A stretch of DNA of 50,858 nucleotides from Cytophagales bacterium CG12_big_fil_rev_8_21_14_0_65_40_12. Lineage in GTDB: Bacteria > Bacteroidota > Bacteroidia > Cytophagales > Cyclobacteriaceae. The DNA is taken from the NCBI GenBank assembly GCA_002786855.1, contig PCUU01000080.1:1-50858 (forward strand). The letters are read 5' to 3'. A program made the translations under genes and the position numbers. A model generated the notes under the pieces. It was not told where the DNA came from. It ran no database searches and saw only the letters and a list, made by a program, of their open reading frames with translations. This document shows positions 1 to 8,774 of this stretch, in pieces (position 1 is the stretch's first letter; each line of letters begins with the position of its first letter).

Positions 1-1139
1 GCTGGATTACTTTTGCGAAAACCTTGAAATTAAGAGCGGCCTTAACCACTAAATTGGTAGCTGCTGCTGAGGCAACTTCCATCATTAATTCAATTGTTTC
101 TGGGGGTGATTTTATTGATACCGCAGCTGAGGACTTCCAATTTTCTTATGGAACGACACGCGTAAATCCGAATTCTCGTCATCCACTTTACAACAACTCC
201 TATGAGACGAACGATGGTGATTACATGTCGAACTACTATATGTGGTTGTTAAGAGCAGATAAGGAAGACGCAGGTGTACCTGTTGTTGATCCCAGGATAC
301 GTTATTACTTCTATCGACAAGTAGAGAATGCTGAGATTCAAAGTTCAACTACGCATTCATGTCACTTTAGTAATACCCCTGATCAAAATGCAAAACCAGC
401 TTGGTACACAGCAATTGACCCGAGGTTACCTTATTGCATAGCTTTCCCAGGTGATGGTTATTGGGGTAGAGATCACTTGAATAATGAGGGGATTCCGCCT
501 GATGGTAACATTCGGACTATCTACGGTCTATATCCCGCTGGAGGGCTATTTGATGAAAATTCATTCGATGATCAGCAACAAAGTGGTGTTACAGGAGCCA
601 GGGGTCAAGGTATTTGGCCTGTTATGTTGGCATCTTATGTTGACTTTATGAGAGCAGAGGCTGCTTTGACCTTGGGAACAACGGATAACGCTAGAACACT
701 TTTGGAAAGTGGTATTAGAAAATCAATTGCAAAAGTGCAAGGATTCTCTTCTAGGGATGCCGCGACATTCACCAAGCAGATCAACCAAAGGGGTACTTTG
801 ATCAGCGTTAGGGATGCATTTGTACCCACTGCTGGTGATGTGGATGATTACGTGAACTTCGTGTTGGCTAGTTATGATGCTGCTGATCAGGATGGTAAGC
901 TTAATATTGTAATGAAAGAATATTACATCGCTCTTTGGGGCAACGGTATTGAGTCATATAATATGTACAGAAGAACTGGTAAGCCAAATAATATGGCGCC
1001 TGCTTTGGAGTCTGCACCTGGCCCATTCATGTCATCATATTTTTATCCGGCTGATTATGTAAACAGAAATCAGAATGCTACTCAGAAGTTAATTACTGAT
1101 CGAGTTTTCTGGGATAACGGAAGTGTGACTGTTTATTAA
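1..1139 (+). CDS. RagB/SusD family nutrient uptake outer membrane lipoprotein, 5'-truncated
   Basis: C-terminal part of a SusD-like protein, the surface lipoprotein that caps a SusC TonB-dependent transporter and captures oligosaccharide or peptide ligands. The frame is open from base 3 to the left edge, so about 379 residues are seen and the signal peptide, lipid cysteine and N-terminal TPR half lie outside the window. The first residues (WITFAKTLKLRAAL) match the conserved SusD helix that usually reads like FANSLKLRLA, and the end contains the family-typical stretch with FPAD/YPAD followed by Asn-rich residues. The internal TTG at 24 is not a real start. A susC gene is expected immediately upstream. 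The next gene, 23 bases away, encodes a small lipoprotein and probably belongs to the same operon, which ends at the terminator near 2100. The ligand cannot be told from this part. Confidence 0.9.
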   Translation, partial: WITFAKTLKLRAALTTKLVAAAEATSIINSIVSGGDFIDTAAEDFQFSYGTTRVNPNSRHPLYNNSYETNDGDYMSNYYMWLLRADKEDAGVPVVDPRIRYYFYRQVENAEIQSSTTHSCHFSNTPDQNAKPAWYTAIDPRLPYCIAFPGDGYWGRDHLNNEGIPPDGNIRTIYGLYPAGGLFDENSFDDQQQSGVTGARGQGIWPVMLASYVDFMRAEAALTLGTTDNARTLLESGIRKSIAKVQGFSSRDAATFTKQINQRGTLISVRDAFVPTAGDVDDYVNFVLASYDAADQDGKLNIVMKEYYIALWGNGIESYNMYRRTGKPNNMAPALESAPGPFMSSYFYPADYVNRNQNATQKLITDRVFWDNGSVTVY

Positions 1140-1162
1140 TGTGAACTAAAAAATTGAACAAC

Positions 1163-2080
1163 ATGAAATTTAATAGACTTTCAATAATTGTTTTATCCGT
1201 ATTGCTGGCATTTGGCTGTGCGGACGAAGACCTAAAGCCGATTTTGACTTTTGAAGATGCCGGCAAAGGGGCTTATATCAAGCGTTTGAGTGAATCAGCT
1301 AAACTGATTAACGTGCTGAATGAGAGCACTACGAATGCTTCTAGTTACACTTATGGTGTGGAGTTCGTTGATCTAGAAAATGGTAATCTTGTAGCTGAAT
1401 ATCGACTTGATTTAATCTATAGACCAGTGGGTGCAGCGAATAGGACTGTTACCGCATTTAGATCCTATGGACAATCTGATTTTATAGATACGGAATCTGG
1501 ATTTAGGGGTATGCCAAATATAGAAATCACTGCTCCTCAAATTCTACAAGCTTTAAACCTGTCGTTTGCAGATTTGACAGCTGGAGATCAATTCACCTTC
1601 AAAGGTTATATTACCTTAGAGGATGGTAGCGTTTTCGGTTTTGATAATTCTTCCGCGGCCGTTAGAGGTACTGCTTTTACAGCTCACTTTGATTTTACAC
1701 TTCCTGCAGCTTGCCCGTCAGACTTGGCTGGAACTTTCGCTTACGAAAGCTCAGCTTACTGGTGTGGAGGCACTGGATCCGGTAATGTTAATATTGTAGC
1801 CAGAGGTGGCGGGGTCTATCGTTTCTCTGATTGGAGTTTCGGTGGATATGCCGCATGCTATGGTGGAGGTGCTGCGAACGCGACTACCTTAACTTTCACG
1901 GATGTTTGTACCAATGTTAGCTTTACAGGATTTGTAGATCAATTCGGTGATACTTGGACTTACGTCTCGACCATTGTAGGCAACGACTGGACGATTGAAT
2001 GGTCTAACACCTATGGTGAAACTGGAACAGCGGTAATACATTATACAGATGGGGCCGATTGGCCAATCACCCTGAATTAA
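1163..2080 (+). CDS. SusD-associated surface lipoprotein, function unknown
   Basis: Predicted lipoprotein of about 305 residues, last gene of the SusCD-type locus. I chose the ATG at 1163 over the TTG at 1154 because it begins a clean lipoprotein signal: Lys-Arg start, hydrophobic core and a lipobox LAFGC, followed by acidic residues of the kind associated with surface export of Bacteroidota lipoproteins. The N-terminal part (about 30-180) is beta-rich without recognisable motifs. The C-terminal 115 residues are rich in Gly, Trp, Tyr and Thr and hold four cysteines (ACPSD, YWCGG, AACYGG, DVCTN) that could form two disulfides, with a DWSFGGY motif I associate with lipoproteins found beside SusD. 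It probably helps bind the substrate of the transporter. That role is inferred from position only. Confidence 0.75.
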   Translation: MKFNRLSIIVLSVLLAFGCADEDLKPILTFEDAGKGAYIKRLSESAKLINVLNESTTNASSYTYGVEFVDLENGNLVAEYRLDLIYRPVGAANRTVTAFRSYGQSDFIDTESGFRGMPNIEITAPQILQALNLSFADLTAGDQFTFKGYITLEDGSVFGFDNSSAAVRGTAFTAHFDFTLPAACPSDLAGTFAYESSAYWCGGTGSGNVNIVARGGGVYRFSDWSFGGYAACYGGGAANATTLTFTDVCTNVSFTGFVDQFGDTWTYVSTIVGNDWTIEWSNTYGETGTAVIHYTDGADWPITLN

Positions 2081-2084
2081 ACTT

Positions 2085-2115
2085 AAAAAAGGGCTGATTT
2101 ATCAGCCCTTTTTTT
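2085..2115 (+). terminator. Rho-independent terminator of the SusD locus
   Basis: Perfect inverted repeat GGGCTGAT / ATCAGCCC with a two-base centre (2091-2108), preceded by an A tract and followed by eight T residues. It lies five to ten bases after the lipoprotein stop codon and separates the SusD locus from the arylsulfotransferase gene that follows. Confidence 0.9.
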
Positions 2116-2140
2116 CCTTGATACTTAACTATCCAATACT

Positions 2141-3814
2141 ATGCTTAAAGTTTTCACTTTAGCTCTAACTGTTTTTTTATTCAGCCTCTCGGATGCCTTA
2201 TCCCAATCTACCGTGGGGGTTCTTTCTACCTCATCTCAAAGGATCGAAGGCTACAATTTTTTTTATTCTCATAATCAGGAGAAGGTTTTATTGATCGACA
2301 ATGATGGGCAAGTAGTCCATATTTGGGATGATATTAATGACTCTCGACCAGGAAATAGCGCCTATTTATTGCCTAACGGAAATCTGGTTCGGGCTAAAAG
2401 ACCTAATAATTGGACAGAGGATGCCATTTGGGCACCAGGCGGAGGAGAATCAGTTGACATTGTGGACTGGGACTCCAATATTTTGGCAAGTTTTAATTTG
2501 AACGATGAAAAGGCTAGACTTCATCATGACATCATTCCAATGCCCAATGGCAACGTACTGATGATTGCTTGGGAAAAAATATCGGGTAGCGAGGCGATTG
2601 CAGAAGGGAGAGACCCCGCTTTAATCACACAAGATCATGTCCTTTTCGAGATGATCTTGGAATGGAATCCCACAACAAATCAAATTGTTTGGGAGTGGCA
2701 TGTGCTGGACCATTTGGTGCAAGACAAGTTTTCTAATGTGGCTAATTTCGGAGATGTTTTTGAATCCCGGTCAAAAATTAACATCAACTATGACGAACAT
2801 GACGCTCACCCAGATTGGTTGCACCTCAACTCAATCGACTATAACCCTGTTTTAGATCAAATTGTAATTTCTTCGCCTTACTTCAATGAGTTTTGGGTGA
2901 TAGACCATAGTACAACCACCGAGCAAGCTAAAACTTCAGCAGGAGGTCGGGCCGGAAAGGGGGGAGATATTCTTTTCCGATTTGGTAATCCAAAGGCTTA
3001 TGCCAGTACCAATACTGAGCAGTACTTGTTTTATCAGCACAATGTGCATTGGTTGGATCCTATGGCCGAGGCTGGCTCAGAAAACTACGGTAAAATGCTT
3101 GTGTTCAATAACCAACACCCATCTGGAACATCGGTTGGCAATTTGTTGACCACTATCGATATTCAAACTGGAGCTTACTTTGATCCAGAAACTAAGGGTG
3201 GAGAGATAATCCTCGAAACTTACCAACATCCCGATGCCCCAGGTATTGCCTTTTCCACTGGCGTTTCGAGCGTTCAAATTTTAAAAAATGGTAATGTGCT
3301 GATGTTCTCGGGCAGATTTGGTTATGCTTATGAGTTAAACGCTGCAGGAGAAGTAGTTTGGGAATACAGAGTTCCTTTTAAAGCAGGCAAACCTACGGCT
3401 CAAGGGACGGTTTTGGGAATCAATGAAAATCTGACCTTTAGGTTCAATAGAATCTACCCCGACCACCCAGCTTTGGTTGGCAAAACATTAACCCCGAGAG
3501 GTCTGCTCGAAGAGTTCGTTTACAATTTGGAAGATGAAGTTGATGAACCTGAGGTGATTACCGGAGTTGATGATGAATTCTTTCAGTCCTTGGGTTTAAA
3601 GGTATATCCTAATCCTTTTACCGATCGCTTGTCATTTAGCCCACAGGTGGGCGCAATCGATAAGACCTTGTCAGTTTACAATTTGCTCGGCAATGTCGTT
3701 TGGCAATTTGAAATAATGAATGAGCAACCTATCGAAGTAAATACTTCAAATTGGCCTCAAGGCTTTTACATCCTCAATGTGGATGGAAAAACCCTGAAGC
3801 TTTTGAGGCAATAG
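2141..3814 (+). CDS. Arylsulfotransferase (ASST)-like beta-propeller protein with T9SS sorting domain
   Basis: Secreted protein of 557 residues. Order: signal peptide (about 1-21, ending SDALSQ), a long beta-propeller region (about 25-460) resembling the arylsulfotransferase family, and a type IX secretion C-terminal sorting domain (about 485-557, starting KVYPNPF and ending with a KLLRQ basic tail). The ASST resemblance rests on the repeated blades LLIDNDGQVVHIW, SAYLLPNGNLVRA, VLFEMILEWNPTTNQIVWEW and GNVLMFSG, and on conserved histidines such as HHDIIPMPNGN and the DEHDAHPDWLHLNS stretch. Family members transfer sulfate between phenolic compounds, but many Bacteroidota homologues have no tested activity. 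The sorting domain implies passage through the outer membrane and display or release. It stands alone after a terminator and converges on the amidohydrolase gene with three bases between the stops. Confidence 0.8.
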   Translation: MLKVFTLALTVFLFSLSDALSQSTVGVLSTSSQRIEGYNFFYSHNQEKVLLIDNDGQVVHIWDDINDSRPGNSAYLLPNGNLVRAKRPNNWTEDAIWAPGGGESVDIVDWDSNILASFNLNDEKARLHHDIIPMPNGNVLMIAWEKISGSEAIAEGRDPALITQDHVLFEMILEWNPTTNQIVWEWHVLDHLVQDKFSNVANFGDVFESRSKININYDEHDAHPDWLHLNSIDYNPVLDQIVISSPYFNEFWVIDHSTTTEQAKTSAGGRAGKGGDILFRFGNPKAYASTNTEQYLFYQHNVHWLDPMAEAGSENYGKMLVFNNQHPSGTSVGNLLTTIDIQTGAYFDPETKGGEIILETYQHPDAPGIAFSTGVSSVQILKNGNVLMFSGRFGYAYELNAAGEVVWEYRVPFKAGKPTAQGTVLGINENLTFRFNRIYPDHPALVGKTLTPRGLLEEFVYNLEDEVDEPEVITGVDDEFFQSLGLKVYPNPFTDRLSFSPQVGAIDKTLSVYNLLGNVVWQFEIMNEQPIEVNTSNWPQGFYILNVDGKTLKLLRQ

Positions 3815-3817
3815 TTT

Positions 3818-5401
3818 CTATTTGTTGGTCATTTTAAAGCTCATGCCATTTTTCTTCTCGTCAACCATGCGTTTTACGTCTTGAAGTAATTTTTTGGCGT
3901 CATAGACAATTCCATCCTTTACGGTGTATTTCACTCCACCAACGCGAGTAACTTCGTTGTTCTCGTCTAATTTGAGTGCGCCTGTGCCATAAAGCACTTT
4001 CATATTTTGGAGTGGGTTTTCTTCAACGATTACAAAATCAGCGAATTTGCCAACCTCAACTGTGCCAATTTTATCGGCCATGCCGAGGGCTTCAGCACCA
4101 TTTAGTGTTGCAGCCATTATTACTTCTAAAGGATGAAAACCAGCTTCGCGAAGCAATTCTAATTCCCTGATATAAGCGAAACCGTAAAGTTGATAGATAA
4201 ACCCTGAATCTGAACCTGCCGTTACTCTACCCCCACGGTTTTTGTATTCGTTGATAAAGGTCATCCACAAGCGATAGTTCTCTTTCCAGGCTACTTCTTG
4301 TTCAGTTCCCCAATAAAACCAGTAAGATCCATGGGAGCGTCTGCTGGGCCTGTAAAATTCCCAAAGGGAAGGCAAGGTGTATTCTTGGTGCCATTCAGCG
4401 GAATAGGCACGCATCAAATCTCTGCTCGCTTCATAAATGTTAAAGGTTGGATCCAATGTAAAGTCAAGCGCTAGGAGTTCATCCATCACTTTATTCCAAT
4501 GATCAGAAAACGGAGGTGCAGCTTGAGCCCATAACTTTCCAGCTTCTCCAAAACGATCCTGCTCGTTTCTGTAGTTGTAATCTAAGCTGTAATTCTGAAC
4601 TCTTCGATCTGTAAACAGAGCTTCTGGCAAACCATACCAATGTTCCATAGAGGTCAAACCCGCACGAGCAGAATTAAGCACGTTCCAACGCGTTACATCC
4701 ATTTGAGCATGGTGCATCGCAGAACGCAAGCCTAACTTTTTGTTTTCTTCAAGGGCAGCCTGCATAATATCGGGAGCAGCACCAAAGAATTTGATACCAT
4801 CTGCTCCGTTAGCAGCATTTTGCCTTACCCATTCTCTCGCCAATTCTGGGGTAGAAATCGGTGCTTTTGCTCCTGACCCAAAGCCAGTATAGGCCAGGAT
4901 CCTAGGTGCGGTAATGGTATTTTTATTGCTTTTTTCCTTATGGTCTAGCACCCATCTGATGCCATTACCTGCCGAAGGATCGCGAATGGTGGTAATACCA
5001 TGGGCTAGCCATAATTTAAAAACATATTCAGCTGGAGTACCTTGATCTGTCCCGCCAATATGACCATGCATGTCAACAAAGCCAGGCATTAGGTACATGC
5101 CTTCTAAATCCATTACCTGATCTTTAGGGCCTACTTTAGGTCTGTCTTTTTCTAAGATTGGCATTCCAGGATAGCCTACGTTGAAAATGCCTTTGATAAT
5201 ATTCTTTTCTACAACAATATCAACTGGGCCGGTGGGCGGAGCACCATTTCCATTGATAAGTGTGACTCCTCGAATGATCAATCTTTCAAAGGGGCCTTCA
5301 CCTTCGTTCCTTGTAGGAGCCTCTTCAATTTGGGCGTGAATGAGAAGGGTAGAGCATAAAAGAAAAAAGGACACTATGGTCCTTAATAAATGTGGCTTCA
5401 T
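3818..5401 (-). CDS. Exported amidohydrolase family protein
   Basis: Metal-dependent hydrolase of the amidohydrolase superfamily, 527 residues, nearest in style to imidazolonepropionase/prolidase-like secreted members. A signal peptide (1-23, ending LLIHAQ) sends it to the periplasm. The family ligands are visible: HGH at 112-114 after MPGFVDM, a lysine in DGIKFFG, histidines in AMHHAQ and SMEHWYG, and an aspartate in TAGSDSG near residue 396. The C-terminal small beta-sandwich resumes at GKFADFVIVEENPL. Family members hydrolyse cyclic amides, dipeptides or imides, and the substrate here is unknown. The gene has its own untranslated leader and its stop almost touches that of the convergent arylsulfotransferase gene, with no terminator between them. 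Confidence 0.85.
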   Translation of the reverse strand: MKPHLLRTIVSFFLLCSTLLIHAQIEEAPTRNEGEGPFERLIIRGVTLINGNGAPPTGPVDIVVEKNIIKGIFNVGYPGMPILEKDRPKVGPKDQVMDLEGMYLMPGFVDMHGHIGGTDQGTPAEYVFKLWLAHGITTIRDPSAGNGIRWVLDHKEKSNKNTITAPRILAYTGFGSGAKAPISTPELAREWVRQNAANGADGIKFFGAAPDIMQAALEENKKLGLRSAMHHAQMDVTRWNVLNSARAGLTSMEHWYGLPEALFTDRRVQNYSLDYNYRNEQDRFGEAGKLWAQAAPPFSDHWNKVMDELLALDFTLDPTFNIYEASRDLMRAYSAEWHQEYTLPSLWEFYRPSRRSHGSYWFYWGTEQEVAWKENYRLWMTFINEYKNRGGRVTAGSDSGFIYQLYGFAYIRELELLREAGFHPLEVIMAATLNGAEALGMADKIGTVEVGKFADFVIVEENPLQNMKVLYGTGALKLDENNEVTRVGGVKYTVKDGIVYDAKKLLQDVKRMVDEKKNGMSFKMTNK

Positions 5402-5479
5402 TGTAATTAAGGTTGAAATGAGCTAGAAGTTAAATATTTCTAGCACCTATCACAATGAAGCTTACTTTTTCGGTGTGGA

Positions 5480-5836
5480 TTACTTCTTTTCTTTCTCTAG
5501 ATTCAAGTCAAGCGACATGCCTCCTTGGCTCCATTTACCTTCGAACTTGCCTTCTTTCATTTTACCTTCGTATGTGCCGTTAATAGAGGTCATCGAAAGT
5601 TTTAAGACATCTTCTTTAAATGAAACGGTGTCAAAGGCTAAACCGTAGGCCCCTTGTTCAGGACTATCCATGGTGGCCAGTAATTTACCTTCTTTTTCAG
5701 TCACATGGATAATAAGTGGCAAAGAAGTGCCTTGCACGTCAAGTGCTCCTTTCCAATCCCCAATAATTTTTGCGTTGTCTTGGAATGAAAGGTTGAAACT
5801 AGTAAGTAAAATGAGTACTGTGCTTATAATTTTCAT
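5480..5836 (-). CDS. Small secreted beta-rich protein (hydrolase-associated N-terminal-like domain, stand-alone)
   Basis: Protein of 118 residues with a signal peptide (about 1-19) and a single domain. The pattern GDWKGAL, then LPLIIHVTEKEGKLLATMDSPEQGAYGL, GTYEGKMKEGKFEGKWSQGG and LDLNLEK matches a domain I know from the N-terminus of many secreted Bacteroidota alpha/beta-hydrolases and beta-lactamase-like serine hydrolases (GxWxG, xMDSPDQGA, GxYxG, GxWxQGG). Here it occurs alone, with no hydrolase in either neighbour. It could be a remnant or a free accessory domain that binds a small molecule. No catalytic residues are evident. The gene lies 78 bases upstream of the amidohydrolase on the same strand, so co-transcription is possible. 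Confidence 0.65.
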   Translation of the reverse strand: MKIISTVLILLTSFNLSFQDNAKIIGDWKGALDVQGTSLPLIIHVTEKEGKLLATMDSPEQGAYGLAFDTVSFKEDVLKLSMTSINGTYEGKMKEGKFEGKWSQGGMSLDLNLEKEKK

Positions 5837-5980
5837 ATTGTGAGTTTTTGTTACAGCGTGAAAATATAAATAAATGCTTTGCCCTTTCTTGTGCTTAGCT
5901 TGAAAGGGGCAATAAAAGGATAATCGTTTTTTAAATGGTCTGTGTAATTAGAGAGGTCTTCTATTTATAGATTTCACATA

Positions 5981-6010
5981 AAAAAAGCCGTGTTTTTGAC
6001 ACAGCTTTTG
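5981..6010 (-). terminator. Terminator downstream of the DinB-like gene
   Basis: Read on the minus strand, an imperfect hairpin AAAAGC(T)GTGT / ACAC(G)GCTTTT, with one unpaired position and a short loop of A residues, runs into a six-T tract. It lies 22 bases past the stop of the DinB-like gene. Confidence 0.7.
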
Positions 6011-6032
6011 ATCCATTGTTACACTAATAGAC

Positions 6033-6533
6033 CTACTTATAATTTGGAGGCTTAATTCCTTTCAATCTTAAATAGGTGATGATTTGGCCTCGGTGATGGG
6101 CATTGTGATCTAAATAAGAGATGATACCTGCTGTTCTGGCATCACTAGCATCCGATTCGAGAATCATTTTATTAATTGCATCAAATTTCTCGATGGTCCA
6201 TTTAATGAGTTCTTCCTTCGATTTAGAGTTTTCATCTCCTGGATTCCAAGCCGCTTGTGGGTTGGACAGGGCCCTTTCGAAATAATCTATGGAGTAAGCA
6301 ATGTGATAAGCCTGTGCTTTGAATGTGCGTTGGTCTGCGTCAGGTTTGAAGTCGTAATCTTTCTCGGGCATTGCTTGAAGTACCTCAATGGTATAAGATT
6401 TAGTGACTTCTAATCGCGCTTTCAACCAATCATAGTCTCCTTTTTTTGGTGCGCTAGCAGCACTTGTGAGCACTAAGGCCAATGCAGAAAGCGTAAAAGC
6501 GGCAAAGGCAATTTTTGTTAGTTTTCTTTTCAT
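6033..6533 (-). CDS. Exported DinB-superfamily protein
   Basis: Protein of 166 residues: signal peptide (about 1-28, ending TSAASA) followed by a four-helix DinB/YfiT-like domain. The metal-binding histidines typical of the fold are present in QAYHIAYS and in DHNAHHRGQIITYLRLKG, the latter being the family signature. Most DinB-fold proteins are cytoplasmic thiol transferases or of unknown role. Bacteroidota encode many exported versions, and this is one. Substrate and function are unknown. It is followed by its own terminator, so it is probably monocistronic. Confidence 0.8.
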   Translation of the reverse strand: MKRKLTKIAFAAFTLSALALVLTSAASAPKKGDYDWLKARLEVTKSYTIEVLQAMPEKDYDFKPDADQRTFKAQAYHIAYSIDYFERALSNPQAAWNPGDENSKSKEELIKWTIEKFDAINKMILESDASDARTAGIISYLDHNAHHRGQIITYLRLKGIKPPNYK

Positions 6534-6625
6534 GAGTGATATTTAAAAAGTGATGCGGTATTATACGTAAGTGGTTACTTAAAAGGTTTTAGAACTTAAG
6601 TATAAATCTTACAACCACTTCAATT

Positions 6626-8527
6626 TTACTTTAGGTTTGCGCCTTTTATGATGTCATCTACCACTTCTGGATTGAGGAGTGTAGAAGTATCCCCCAAATT
6701 TGAAATATCGCCACTCGCAATTTTTCTCAAGATTCGCCTCATGATTTTTCCTGACCTTGTTTTGGGAAGCCCAGGTACAATTTGCACCATATCTGGCTTG
6801 GCAATGGGTCCAATGATTTTCTTAACAGTATCCTTAATCTCCTCGATCAGGTTGGCTTCTGTTCTTCCTTCCATATCGCAAATCACATATGCGTAAATCC
6901 CTTGGCCTTTTACTTCGTGAGGATAACCGACTACCGCTGATTCTACTACTTTTGGATGTTCGTTAATGGCATTCTCGACCTCAGCTGTGCCCATCCTGTG
7001 CCCAGAAACATTGATCACATCGTCAACTCTTCCGAGGATTCTTAAATAGCCATCATGATCTCTTTTGGCACCATCTCCTGTAAAGTACATTCCTTTATAA
7101 GCGGAGAAGTATTCCTTTTTGCATTTCTCATGATCGCCATAAGTGGTCCTGATCATTCCAGGCCAAGGGAACTTGATACACAAATTTCCTTCTACGTTGT
7201 TTCCAGTAAGTTCATTGCCTTCTGTGTCCATAATCACAGGCTGAATACCAGGAAGCGGAAGAGAGGCATGAGCGGGTTTGTTGGGCGTTATACCCGCCAA
7301 AGCCGAAATCATAATCCCCCCTGTTTCTGTTTGCCACCAAGTATCAACAAGTGGGCAATTGCCTTTACCGATATGGTCGTGGTACCAATGCCAAGCTTCT
7401 TCATTGATAGGTTCACCAACCGAGCCGATTACTTTGAGTGATTGCAGAGAATACGGTTCCAGTGGTTCTAAACCGAAAGCTTGCAGGGAACGAATGGCAG
7501 TAGGGGCCGTATAGAATTGGTTGACTTTATACTTATCAATGATCTCCCAGAATCTGCCTGCATTAGGGTAAGTTGGCACTCCTTCAAACATTAGCGTAGT
7601 TGCCCCTGATAAGAGAGGACCGTAAACAATATAGGAATGACCTGTGATCCAACCTACATCTGCTGTACACCAATATATATCGCCTTGTGAATATTGGAAT
7701 ACATTCATAAAGGAATAATAGCTATACACCATATAACCACCGATGCTGTGCACCACTCCTTTGGGTTTCCCAGTAGAGCCTGAGGTATAAAGGATAAAGA
7801 GCATATCTTCTGAATCCGTTTCAACCGCAGTGAAATCCTTGGATTTTCCTGCGACTGCCTCGTGCCACCAGAGATCTCTATCGGCTTTCATCACTACCTC
7901 TTCGAAAGTGCGCTTCAGCACAATTACTTTTTCTATGCTTGGGGTATTCAATATAGCCTCATCTACCACGGCTTTTACGGGAATGCTTTTGGACCCTCTA
8001 TAATTACCATCCGAAGTCAAAACCATTTTAGCACCGCAGTCAATAATTCTATCGGATAAAGAAGTGGATGAGAAGCCAGCAAAAACCACTGAATGTATTG
8101 CCCCCACTCTTGCGCAAGCCAACATGGCGATGGCGGCTTCTGGCACCATCGGCATGTAAATGATCACACGGTCACCTTTCCGAATGCCATTATCAACCAA
8201 GGCATGGCAGAACTGGTTGGTAAGTTCATAAAGTTCTCGATAAGTAATGATTCTGTTGGGCTCATTCGGCTCATTGGCTTCCCAAATAATGGCAGGGCTA
8301 TCACCTTTTGTGTACAAGTGCCTTTCGAAAATATTTTCGGTAATGTTCAATTTGCCATTGGCAAACCATTTTACTTTAGGTTCGTCAAAATTCCAATCCA
8401 AGGTTTTATCCCAGAGTTTTCTCCAATGAAAAGATTCCGCAATGCGCTCCCAAAATTCTTCGGGTTGAGCAACCGACTTTTGGTACTCGTGGAAATAACC
8501 AGATAAGGTTTGGATTTTATGACTCAT
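6626..8527 (-). CDS. acs: Acetyl-CoA synthetase (acetate--CoA ligase, AMP-forming)
   Basis: Converts acetate, ATP and CoA to acetyl-CoA, AMP and pyrophosphate in the cytoplasm, allowing growth on acetate. 633 residues from the ATG at 8527. The upstream in-frame GTG at 8557 would add ten residues unlike the family. Visible motifs are the P-loop YTSGSTGKPKGVVHS, the adenylation core DTWWQTETGG, the hinge region GRVDDVINVSGHR, and the C-terminal PKTRSGKIMRR, whose lysine is catalytic and the usual site of regulatory acetylation. Length matches family norms. The gene is monocistronic and diverges from the giant macroglobulin gene, sharing a 247-bp intergenic region. No deacetylase or acetate permease gene is adjacent. 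Confidence 0.96.
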   Translation of the reverse strand: MSHKIQTLSGYFHEYQKSVAQPEEFWERIAESFHWRKLWDKTLDWNFDEPKVKWFANGKLNITENIFERHLYTKGDSPAIIWEANEPNEPNRIITYRELYELTNQFCHALVDNGIRKGDRVIIYMPMVPEAAIAMLACARVGAIHSVVFAGFSSTSLSDRIIDCGAKMVLTSDGNYRGSKSIPVKAVVDEAILNTPSIEKVIVLKRTFEEVVMKADRDLWWHEAVAGKSKDFTAVETDSEDMLFILYTSGSTGKPKGVVHSIGGYMVYSYYSFMNVFQYSQGDIYWCTADVGWITGHSYIVYGPLLSGATTLMFEGVPTYPNAGRFWEIIDKYKVNQFYTAPTAIRSLQAFGLEPLEPYSLQSLKVIGSVGEPINEEAWHWYHDHIGKGNCPLVDTWWQTETGGIMISALAGITPNKPAHASLPLPGIQPVIMDTEGNELTGNNVEGNLCIKFPWPGMIRTTYGDHEKCKKEYFSAYKGMYFTGDGAKRDHDGYLRILGRVDDVINVSGHRMGTAEVENAINEHPKVVESAVVGYPHEVKGQGIYAYVICDMEGRTEANLIEEIKDTVKKIIGPIAKPDMVQIVPGLPKTRSGKIMRRILRKIASGDISNLGDTSTLLNPEVVDDIIKGANLK

Positions 8528-8774
8528 AATAAACTGCTTTTGATCAAACGTTTGCACACCAAGGGCAAATTCACCTCACTAGGCGATTCAATTTATCGAC
8601 AAATTTTAAAACCTGCTACTTTGAAAGGCTTATTGGTAGAATTGTATCAGTTATTGGGGGATTTTCTTCATTGCGTTACTTATTCAGCTGAACTAGCTAC
8701 TTAGTTGTATGGAATTTGACCTTATCTTGCATCTGAGATAGTGGTTTCTGTTCCATTGTTTGTTAATTAGAAAG

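Noticed and set aside
7055-7441. Long open frame antisense to acs
   Set aside because: It is explained by the codon bias of acs on the opposite strand. No domain is recognisable.
8510-8704. Open frame of 64 codons in the acs/macroglobulin intergenic region
   Set aside because: It overlaps the acs start on the other strand and has composition of intergenic DNA. The region more likely holds divergent promoters.
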